Positions 6,781 through 18,700 of a DNA stretch of 63,660 bases are shown one piece after another. Position numbers and translations under genes: made by a program. Every line of letters begins with the position of its first letter. The stretch's first letter is position 1. The notes under the pieces were generated by a model. That model saw only the letters and a list, made by a program, of their open reading frames with translations. It was not told the DNA's origin and searched no databases. The DNA is from Bacteroidota bacterium (lineage in GTDB: Bacteria; Bacteroidota; Bacteroidia; Chitinophagales; Chitinophagaceae), in assembly GCA_018267545.1 (NCBI GenBank), contig JAFDYG010000495.1:1-63660 (forward strand). Direction: 5' to 3'.

Positions 6781-9700
6781 GTATCCTTGAGATAATCGAA
6801 GCCTGCAGGCAGTGCGGGGTCGTTCCCGAAAGCCGGGGAGACATGCTGGTCTTGAACGGCTCCACCGACCGGCTTCCGGAGGAGCTACTTTCATTAATCC
6901 GGGAGAACAAAGGGGCGCTTCAGGAGTTTTTGGCGCACCATCAGGGAAGCGCGCATTTTTCTTCGATTCCCGTCGTCCCGGAAGAGAACAGTTATGCGGC
7001 CTCCGGCGCGCAGAAGAGGATGTGGTTGCTGAGCCGTCTTGAGAACGGGGTCGCTGCTTATACGATCGTAACCAGGTTCCTGATCAGGGGGGCGCTTGAC
7101 CAGGAGGCTTTCAGCCGGGCGTTCAGGCGTGTAATTGAAAGACACGACAGCCTGCGTACCATATTTAAGCAGGAGGGTGAGGAGTTGCGGCACATCGTGC
7201 TACGGGAGATTCCCTTCGAAGTGGAATGGCAAGCCTCCGGATCCGTCGAAGAGGAGAGCCGGCTGGCCGACCGGTGGACTTTCGACTTGCAAAGGGGACC
7301 GCTCCTGCGCGCGAGGGTCCTTGCCTTGCCTTCAGGGGATCACGTATTGTTTTTCGGGATTCACCACCTGGTGAGCGACGGCCAATCGGTTGCGCTGCTT
7401 TTAAAAGAGGTGCTTTCATTCTATCGCAGCGCCGGCGAATCCGTTGCCGCCCCGCCGCTTTCCATACAATACAAGGATTATTGCCGCTGGCTGGAATTGC
7501 GTCTGGCCGGGGATGCCGGGAATACTGCCCGCAAGTACTGGAGGGATGTTTTTTCCGACGTTCCGGGCCCCCTGAATTTACCTACGGACTTTCTGCGTCC
7601 CCCCTTTCTGCGGTTCGAGGGTGCAACGCATCGATATGTATTGGGTAATGGTTTTTATTCCAGGGCTTCTGCGTTTTGCAAGGAGCACCGGTTCAGTCTA
7701 TTTAATTTTCTTCATACGGCATTAAGCCTGTTGCTAAGCCGGTATGGCGGCCAGCAGGATCTGGTCATCGGCACGCCGGTCGCAGCCCGGAATCATTTCG
7801 ACTTGCAAGAGCAGATCGGCCTGTACGTCAATACGCTCCCGCTGAGGACGCGTATCGCGGACGGCGATTCGGTGCGGAGCCTTATCCGGAAGAACGCCGC
7901 TTGTCTCGCTTCCGCCCTTCCGTTCCAGGACTATCCTTTGGACAGGATTGTTGCAGATGCTGCACCTCCCCGGGACGTCTCACGACATCCGTTGTTCGAC
8001 GTCCTGATCGTATTACAGGATACGGCCGCGGGGGGCAGGACCGGGCAAGGCCTTTCCTCCGGTTTGGAATTATTGTCACCGGATTTATTGCCGGAGCTTG
8101 CCGGCGCTTGCCGGGAAAGAGCCGGTTTTTCGAAATTCGATTTGAGCTTTATTTTCAACGGAGAGCCCGGCGGGGATTTTTTCCTGGAGATCGAATATTC
8201 TACCCACCTATACAGGAAAGAGACGATTCATGGGCTCTTCAACTCCTATATGACGATCGTGGACGCCATGATCGAACGGCCCGATGCGGCCGTCGATGAA
8301 GTGCCCCTTGTTCCGGCGGCAAACATGAACCTTTTGCTGGAAGCATTCAACGACACAGCTGCCGAATTTGACCAGGATAAGACTCTCATCGGTCTTTTCG
8401 AGGAACAGGCTGCGGCCAATCCAGACAGGATAGTCCTCATTTCCGGATCGGTCACCCTGACGTTTGCTCGATTGAACGAATGGTCGGGGAAGCTCGCGCG
8501 TTATCTTTCGCGACGCTACTCCATCATCCCGGACGACCTGGTGGCGGTTCGCCTGGACCGGACCGAAAGAATGATCGTTGCGTTGCTGGCCATTCTTAAA
8601 GCCGGCGGGGCCTACCTGCCGGTGGATCCTCAGTATCCGGAGGACCGGACCGCGTATATTCTTTCAGACAGCGGCTGCAAGGCGGTAATCGACGAAGCCG
8701 AGTGGCAACGGTTCGAATCTGCCCCAGGCGACGAATGCGGGTCTCTTTCCCTGCCGGTAGCGCGTCCGGAAAATCTGGCCTACGTTATTTATACTTCCGG
8801 CTCCACCGGCAGACCGAAAGGGTGTATGCTCGAACACCGGGGAGCCGTCAACCGGATTGAATGGATGTGGCATCATTATGGTTTCGAACCCGGCGACATC
8901 GTTCTCCAGAAGACCACGTTTACGTTTGACGTTTCGGTTTGGGAAATTTTCCTCCCTCTTTGCATGGGGTGCCGAATGGTATTGTGCAGCCGCGCCGATG
9001 CCGCGCAGCCACAGCGAATCATGACGCTTATAGAAGAGCAAGGCATTACCTGTCTGCATTTTGTCCCGACCTTTCTGAATGCGTTTACCGGGGCGCTTTC
9101 CCCGGAAACAGGTGCGGCTTATAGTCTGCGGAGCTTGAGGCGCGTCTTCGCGAGCGGGGAGGCGCTGTCTGCTGCTACCGTGTCGGACTGGTACCGGTTG
9201 TCGACGGCGCCTCTTCATAATCTCTACGGACCAACGGAAGCTTCGGTCGACGTGTCGTATTACGCTACGAACCCGGGCGATACACGCATCTCCATCGGCC
9301 GGCCGATCTGGAATACCCGGCTCTATATTCTTCTCCCCGGCGACCAAGCCGCTCCTGTGGGAGCGGTCGGCGAGATCGGGATCGGGGGAATTGGTCTGGC
9401 CAGGGGATATCTTCATCAGCCGGAGCTGACTTCTTCACGCTTTACCGCCGATCCATTCAAAGCAGGGGAAAGGATGTATCGTACGGGAGATCTCGGCAGA
9501 TGGCTACCGGATGGCAATATCGAATTTCTTGGCCGCAAGGACGAACAATTGAAGATAAGGGGGTATCGCATCGAGCCGGGAGAGATCGAGGCCGCTCTCA
9601 ATACCCACAGCAAGGTTGCAGCTTCTGTCGTGACGGGAGTAACCGGTCCCGGGGGACAGCCCGAACTGGCAGTCTACCTTGTCGGAGAAGGAAGTATAAA

Positions 9701-12700
9701 TGAAGTGGAAGTCCGGGCGCATCTCGCGGGGCTGCTGCCGGCCTATATGCTGCCATCGAAGTACATACAGGTCGGAGCGCTTCCGTTGACGGCCAGCGGG
9801 AAGGTAGACAAGAAGAGGCTGGCTACCGTTCCCGTATTGAGTATGACAAGCGTGGAAGGGTCTGAAGAGCCCGGGACCTGGACGGAAAAACGACTTGCGC
9901 AGCTATGGACTGAGCTATTAGGCCGGGAGGATATCGGGCGAAAAGATAATTATTTCGACCTGGGCGGCCACAGTTTACGGGTCATTGCACTGGCGGCGAG
10001 AATCCAGCGGGAGTTCCGGGTCCGAATCGAAATACCGGATCTCTTTATCGCCGCGACCCTGGAACAGCAGGCCGCTCTTATCGAACAGGGCATGCCCTGC
10101 CCGGCGGAGCCCATCAGGCGACTCGCGACGGCGGACGGATATCCATTATCCGCCTCTCAGCGCAGGCTTTGGATACTTTGTCAGTTCGAGCAGGCCAGTA
10201 TTGCCTATAATGTGGCAGGGGCGATCGTATTGGAGGGACAACCAGACCTGGAGGCGCTGGACTTTGCTTTTCAATGCTTATATGTACGCCACGAAAGTCT
10301 TAGAACCGTTTTTAGGGCCGATGACCGGGGGGAACCGGTCCAGGTCGTGTTGGAGCCGGGTGCGGCAGGCATGAGCATCCACCATGTGGATTTGCGGAGC
10401 CATTCAAGAGCGGAGGAAACGCTCCGCCGGATGGTGTCGAAGGAATTCAGCACGCCTTTCGATCTGCGAGAGGGCCCGCTATGCCGGATGACGCTGTTTT
10501 ATCTCGGGGAAGACAACTGGGTTTTTTGTTTTGTTACCCATCATATGATAAGTGACGGGGTGTCGATGAACCTGCTGATCAAAGAGCTGGTCGAATTATA
10601 CAATGCACGGGTATGCGGGTATGAAGCCCGCCTGACCCCGCTCGACTTTCAATACCGGGACTTTGCCGCCTGGCAGTTGGAGCGGTTGGCAGGTGAAAAC
10701 GGCGCCCGCCTGGAACGATATTGGAAAAATGTATTCAAAGGAGAGCTGCCGGTAATGAGCCTCCCTTTTGAAAAAAACAGGCCGGCCGTGAAAACCTTTA
10801 GCGGCAGCAAAGAAGTCCTGTGGCTGGAGCCGGAGCTGTCGCAGGGCCTTCACCGAATGGCTGCCGGCCATGAGGCTACCATGTTCATGATTATGCTGAC
10901 GGCCGTGAAGACGTTGCTTTTCAAATATACCGGTTTGGAAGATATTATCATCGGCGGGCCGCTGGCGGCAAGGGAATTCCCCGGACTACAGGATCAGATC
11001 GGTTTTTATGCCAATACGCTGGCATTCCGGACACGCTTTAAGGCCGAAAATACTTTTGCCGAATTACTGGCGCAAGTCAGGCAGGGCGTACTGGGAGCGT
11101 TTGCGCATTCAGAATATCCGCTGGATCTCCTGGTCGAAGCGCTGCACCTTCACAGGGATAGCAGCCGCAGCCCGCTTTTCGAGATAGAAGTCATGTGGCA
11201 GGAAGAGGAAAGCGTTATCGGCGAAGGACGGATCGATCTCAAGGGTGTTTCCTCGCGGCTATATGAAGCCGTTGCAAGTACGTCCAGCAGGTTCGACCTC
11301 GTGTTCGATTTTTCTCCTTTTGAAGGCGGGATAAAAGCCGAACTGATTTTCAACGATCTTATTTATGACAGTGAAAGTGTGAAGCGTATTCTCGAACACC
11401 TTCGCTATTTGCTGGGTGCAATTGTCGCCCGGCCATCCGCTCCTATCCATTCCTTGAGCTGTGTGGGGCCGGCCGAGCGGGAATTGGTCACTAACGGTTT
11501 CAATAATACATCGGTACGGTATCCGCGCGACAAGACCATCGTGGACCTGTTCAAAGAACAAGTCGCTACGGGGTCAGACTTGCGCGCCGTGGTTTTCGGA
11601 GGAATGACGCTCACTTACCGGGAACTGGATGAGCAGTCAGACCGGCTGGCGCATTATATACGGTCGCAGCACGGACCGGCCGCCGACGAGCTTATCGGCG
11701 TAATGATGGACCGTTCTCACCTGTCCGTTGTTGTGATCATCGCGATATTGAAGTCGGGGGCGGCTTATCTGCCCATCGACCCCGTTTATCCGGCCGCACG
11801 GAAAGAGTTCATCATCCGGGAGTCAAATCTGCGGCTGCTGATCACCGAGAGCGCGTATTTATTCGATCTGCCGGATTATGAAGGCCAGGTGTTTGCTACA
11901 GATATTCAACTGGCCGGCTTGCCGGCTTACTACCCCGCTCCGGCCGTATCCATCCGTCCTGTGGACCTGGCTTACGTCATTTACACGTCCGGGTCTACGG
12001 GCAAGCCAAAAGGGGTAATGATCGAGCATGACGGTATTGCCAACACTATCCAGGCGCAAAGAGTGATTTTTGACGCCCGGCGGGGAGATGGGCATCTTCA
12101 ATTCGCCTCCTTCTCTTTCGATGCCTCCGTCTCTGAGATTTTCGTGGCCCTTTCTTCCGGGGGAACACTGTTTATTGCGGACGAAGAGACAAGGCGGAAC
12201 CCGGAAAAATTCGAGACGTTCCTGGCGGACAACGCCATACGCATAGCGACGATCCCGCCGGCCTTTTTAAGGCAACTGAATCCCCGGGCGCTTGAAAGTC
12301 TCCGGACGTTGGTGACCGCCGGAGAGGCCGCGGACAGGCGGGCTGCAAATGAGTTTCTTCCGGTGGGCGATTACGTGAATGCGTATGGCCCGACCGAGAC
12401 GAGCATCTGCGCCAGCTCCTTTTCCGTGAAAAGAGGCGGCCACATCCGGGACGCGCAAGTTCCGATCGGAAAGCCTATCGCCAATACGCATATTCTTATT
12501 ACAGACCGTTGGGGAGAGCCCGTTCCTGTCGGGGTGACCGGCGAGATCAGGATTGGAGGCATAGGTGTGGCAAGGGGGTACTTGAACAATGCGGAGCTCA
12601 CTGCCGAAAAATTCCGGCCCGATCCCTCTATGGAGGGCGGACGGATGTACCTGACCGGCGACCTCGGGCGATGGCTGCCCGATGGACATATCGAATTTTT

Positions 12701-15700
12701 AGGGCGGAACGATCATCAGGTCAAGGTCAGGGGGTACCGGATCGAGACCGGGGAAATCGAGTCGGTTCTCACGGCGTGGCCGGGGATAACTGCGTCGCTG
12801 GTAATCGCTTCGGACGAGGAAGGAGAGAAGGAACTGGTTGCATACATCGAAACTGCACAAGACCCGGACCTGCATGATTTGCGCGGACATCTGTCTGCTA
12901 GTTTGCCTTCTTTTATGATGCCCGCCCATATTGTAAGAATAGAAAGCTGGCCTTTGACGGTCAGCGGCAAAGTCGACAGGCAACGATTGCCCTCTCCCCG
13001 GACGGGCGGCATGGGGCCGGGGATAAGTCATGTTGCTCCGCAAACGGCGGTCGAGGAGCGGCTTGCTGCGATTTGGAAAGATGTTACGGGAAAAGAAACC
13101 ATCGGAAGAAACGACAATTTTTTCGATCTGGGCGGCCATAGCCTGAAAATCGCAAGGCTTGCGACGATGATCCACCGGGCATTCGACGTCAAGGTAGATT
13201 TGAAGGATTTATTCTCCTTGGTAGTCCTGAAGGACCAGGCCAAGCTGATCGAGCAGAGCGCCAGGGACGGATACACCGCCATCCCCACTGCCCCGTTACT
13301 GGATGACTATCCGCTTTCTTCTTCTCAACAGCGACTTTATGTGTTGAGCCAGATCGGCGAAGGGAACCGGGCCTATACGATAACGGGCGCCTATCGTCTG
13401 CGGGGGCGGGTATTGCCTGGTGTGATGGAAGGCTGTTTCAACGAGTTGGTCCGCCGGCACGAAAACCTCAGGACGCTGTTTCGTGAAAAGGACGGCGAAG
13501 TGCGGCAAGTCGTAATACCCGCCGGGGATTCGGTATTGAAGCTGTCCCTATCAGACCTTCGGAAACAGACCGGGACAGGAATGGTCCTGCAAGACATTTT
13601 GGCAAGGGAACGGGAAGAGGTCTTCGATCTGGGCAGGGGGCCGCTGATCCGCATATCCCTGATACGGCTGGAAGAGGAGGAATGGATATTATCCTGTGTC
13701 ATGCATCATATCATCAGTGACGGGTGGTCGATGGAGATCCTGACCCGGGAGCTGTGGCAGCTATATGAGTTGCGCATATCGGGTTCGGCTACGGAACTTC
13801 AGGCCCTGAGAATCCAGTACAAGGATTATGCAGTCTGGCAGCAGGACCAGTTGAACGGGGGGGCGCTCTCCGCTCAAAGGGATTACTGGATGAAGCAATT
13901 CAAGGGAGGGACCCCGGTGCTGGACCTTCCGGCGGACGCGCCCAGACCTGCCGAACAAAGCTACAACGGCCGGGTATTGCATCGCACCATCGGCCCGGAG
14001 ACTGCCAGGGCGTTCAAGTCTTTCTGCCGGAAGCAGGAGAGCTCCTTATTTATGGGATTGCTGTCTGCGGTAGAGGTGCTGTTGTATCGTCATACGGGAC
14101 AGCGGGACATCGTCATCGGTGTACCGGCGGCCGGCCGGGAGCATGCGGATCTCAAGGATCCTATCGGCTTTTTTGTCAATACATTGCCACTGCGAATAAA
14201 TATTGACGATAGTTGGGCCTTTTCAGACTTGTTGGAATGCATCAGGCAACTGGTTCTGGGGGCCTTCTCCAACCAGGCCTATCCTTTCGACAGGATCCTC
14301 GAGGATCTCGGCGGAAAGAGGGACAAAAGCCGGCATCCGATATTCGATGTAATGGTAGCCCTGCAGAATAGCGGGGAAGAAGATGGAGGAGAGCGGCTTA
14401 CGGAGAGTGGTATTCATGTCGCCCGGTATGAAACCGCTGAACAACCTGCCAGCAAGTTTGATCTTTTATTCGAGTTTATCGAAGAAGGAGACGTCCTGCG
14501 TCTTCGGGTAGAATATAACCGGGATCTTTATCTCCCGGAAACGATAGGGCAAATGGCGAATCATTTGGAGCAGTTGTTGATGCTTTTACCGGCATCGTCG
14601 CAGACCAACATTGCCCGGCTGGATTACCTGACCGCTTCGGAAAAAAACAGGCTACTGGGTTGCCTCGACCATGAAGGCGCCGTCTTCCCGGCAGATGCGA
14701 CGATTATCCGGTGCTGGGAGGAGCAGGTGATTAAAACGCCCGACCGCCCCGCAGTGGCGTGCGGCGAGCGGGTGCTGTCTTATGATCAGGTGAATGGCCT
14801 GGCAAACAGGCTGGCTGGTTACCTGCGGGACCGCCACGCAGCGGGTCGCAGGGACTATATTGGGATCGTGCTCGACCGGAGCGAATGGATGGTCATCGCC
14901 ATGCTCGCAATTCTCAAGGCAGGGGCCGTATATGTTCCTATCGATCCTGCGTATCCTATGGAGCGAAAGGATTTTATGCTTTCGGATAGCGGATGTAAGG
15001 CGGTGATCGACGAGCGGGAGATCGGGTTGTTTCGGCAAGTCGCGCAGAATTATCCCGCAGGCGATCCGGAGCCGGTCGCGGCGCCCGGCGACCCTGCCTA
15101 TGTGATTTATACTTCCGGGACGACGGGCAAGCCGAAAGGGACGCAGGTTACGCACCGCAATGTCGTCCGGCTGCTGAAGACAGAGCCGGCGTTGTATGAT
15201 TTCGGTGAAATGGACGTTTGGACATTATTCCATTCTTATTGTTTCGATTTTTCCGTTTGGGAGATATATGGGGCGTTGTTTTTCGGCGGCAAACTGGTCA
15301 TCGTGCCATCTGAGGCATTGCGTGACCCACGCATTTTTCTCCGGCTATTGGCGGATGAAAGGGTAACGGTCCTTAATCAGACACCGTCGGCTTTTTATCA
15401 GCTCTCGTCGGTTGCGGCAGATAGCGAGGCAGCGCAGCTGTCCCTCCGCTATGTGATCTTCGGCGGCGAGGCTCTGAGTCCGGCGAGGCTGGCGGACTGG
15501 AAGCAACGCTATCCCGATACCCGGCTGATCAATATGTACGGGATTACGGAAACCACCGTACACGTCACGTATAAAGAAATTACGGCCGGAGAAATCGGGA
15601 CGAACAGCCGCAGTATCGGGGTCCCGATACCTACGCTCAGCTGTTACCTGCTGGACGAAAACCTGTTACCTGTTCCCCAAGGCGTTTGGGGAGAGCTTTA

Positions 15701-18700
15701 TATAGGCGGGGAAGGTGTGGCGGACGGATACCTCAACCGGGATTCCCTGACGCAGCTGAGGTTTCTGCCCAATCCTTTCAAGCAAGGCCGGTTGTACCGG
15801 TCGGGCGACAGGGGCAGGCTGCTATGGACGGGAGAGATAGAATACGGGGGGCGGGCGGATGACCAGGTAAAAGTCCGGGGTTACAGGATCGAGCTCAAGG
15901 AGATAGAGACCGTTTTACGGCAGCACGAGGCTGTCCTGGATGTAGCCGTGACCGGCAGACCGGATCGTGGCGGAGAGACCGTCCTTGTGGCCTATCTTGT
16001 AGGGAAGGGGAATTTGCAGACCACGGAGCTGAGGGCATTTTTGGCGGTACGTTTACCGGCTTATATGATCCCGGGGTATTATGTGCAACTGCAAAAGCTG
16101 CCGCTGACAGGGAACGGCAAGCTGGATTCCCGGGCATTGCCTGAACCGGAAGATATTCTGCTGGAAACCGGGACGGCGTATGTGGCTCCGCGTAACGAAA
16201 CGGAGTCCAGGCTGGCGGAAATCTGGCAGGACCTGCTGGGCAGACCGCGCGTCGGCGTGCGGGATGATTTTTTCGAGTCGGGGGGGCACAGCCTGAAAGC
16301 TACACGCCTTGCAGCCATGGTGCACCGGACGTTCGGCGTGCGGCTGGAACTGAAAACGATCTTTCAGCGATCAATACTCGAAGAGATGGCCGGGCTGATC
16401 GGGGAAAGCCGTCGTACTATTTTTAGCCCGATATCCGCACTTCCCCAGGGGGCGGGCGAACAAGGATACGAATTATCTTCTTCACAGCGGAGGTTATGGA
16501 TTTTGTGTCAGGTGGATGAAATCAATAAAGCCTATGTTATACCGGGCTTGTTTATCTTAGACCGGGAGCCCGGTCAACAGGCCATTAACCAGACGATCGT
16601 GGCGCTGACAGAGCGCCACGAAATACTCAGGACTACTTTCCAGGTGGAAAACGGAGGACTGATCCGGCAATATATACAACCTCCTTCCACAACGGGGATA
16701 GCATCCATCCTTACTGTAGAGGGAAGCACCGCTTACCGGCGCGAACAGATAGCGTCCCTGGTCCGCCAGGAAAAGGAGCGGGGATTCGATCTGGAGAACG
16801 GACCGCTCTTCCGGATCCGGAAGGTCCCTCTCGAGGATGGCTGTTACCTGTTCATTTTTCTAATGCACCACATTGCCGGCGACGAATGGTCGATGGAAAT
16901 CCTGCTGAAGGAATTCGAAGGCTATTACCGGTTTTTTTCGGGTATTCCGGTGGAACTGCCCGCTCCTCTGCCGTTCCAGTACAAGGACTATGCCGCCTGG
17001 CAGCAGCGGCAACTGGCGGGCGCGGGCATGCACGAACACCGGCAGTATTGGCTGGATCGATTTTCCGGGAGGCTGCCCGTCCTGGATCTGGTCATGGACC
17101 TGCCCAGGCCGGCGAAGCGTTCCTATAAGGGGGCCGTGGTTGTCGAGGGAATCGACGGGGATTCTTTGTCTGAGATCATACGCGCAGGCGGACAGGCCAC
17201 GCTCAACATGTACTTGTTGACGGGTGTATTTATTCTCCTGCACCGGTATACGGGTCAAAAAGATATCATTATCGGAAGCCCGTTTGCAGGCAGGCAGCAT
17301 GCCGACCTGGAAGGCCAGGTCGGATTCTATGTCAATACGCTCGCGTTGAGAATTTTTATAGAAGATACCGATTCTTTCAGCACTATTCTGGAACAGGTAA
17401 AGAATACGACCTTGTCGGCGTCTGAACATCAGGCCTATCCATTCGACGAGCTGGTGGAGGCGCTGTCCATCCCAAGGGATAGAAGCAGGCATCCATTGTT
17501 CGACGTTATGGCGGTTTTACAGCGAGTACCCACTACCGAAAACAACCCGGATCCGGATTCGCTTACCCTGGAGACCGTGGAACTGACGGATGACTGCAAC
17601 AGCAAATTCGACCTCCTGTTTCTTTTCAGGGCGAAAGCGGACGGGCTGCAACTGGTCTTGCAATACGATACGGACTTGTTTTACGGGGAGACTATCCGCC
17701 GGATGGCGAGGCACCTGAAGCGAATACTTCAGCTGGGTGCGGCGTTCCCTCATGAACCGGCCGGGCGGCTTTGCTACCTGGAAAAGAGCGAGCAAGCGCA
17801 ACTGTTGGAAGCGTTCAGCGGAACCGCGAACACCTTCCCGGTAGAGGCATCGGTGGTCGATTTATGGAGGGAGCAGGTCAGGCTCACACCCGACAAGACG
17901 GCCCTGATATATGAAGACGAGGCGCTCAGCTACCGGGAATTGGACGATCTCTCGGATCGTGTTGCTCATTATCTTCTCGATCGATACGCCATTCAGCCCG
18001 AAGACCGGATCGGGGTTTACCTCGACCGAAGCGAATGGCTGATTGCCGTGATCATCGGAATACTCAAATCCGGCGCGGCATATGTTCCGATCGATCCCTA
18101 CCATCCCTCCGAAAGGGTCGGACGTCTACTGGAAGCCGGGAACTGCCGTCTCCTGGTCGACCAATATATGGTCGAAAGGATCAAAGCGGAAAGCACGGCC
18201 AGGGAACAAAAGGGAAGGGCACTTGCCAGCCCGGCTCCCGGACAGCTGGCTTATGTCATGTTCACGTCTGGGTCTACGGGGGCGCCGAAAGGCGTGATGG
18301 TCGAGCACCGGAGTATTGTCCGGCTGGTGAAGGAAACCAACTTTGTCCGGCTGACGGGAGAGGAAACGCTTCTGTCGACTGGTGCGATATCTTTTGATGC
18401 GACTACCTTCGAGTATTGGAGCATGTTACTTAACGGCGGCAGATTAGTCCTTTGTTCAAAAGAGACTTTGTTGGATCCCCGCCTTCTCGCCTCAACCATA
18501 CAAGAACAGGGGGTAACGATGATGTGGTTCACCGCCGGGTGGCTCAGTCAGCTGGTAGATGGGCACATAGCGCTGTTCGAAGGGTTGGTAACCCTTCTCG
18601 CAGGCGGCGACCGGTTGTCGCCGCAACATATTGCAGCGCTGCGGGCCAGATATCCCTCCCTCGATATTATCAATGGTTACGGTCCGACTGAAAACACGAC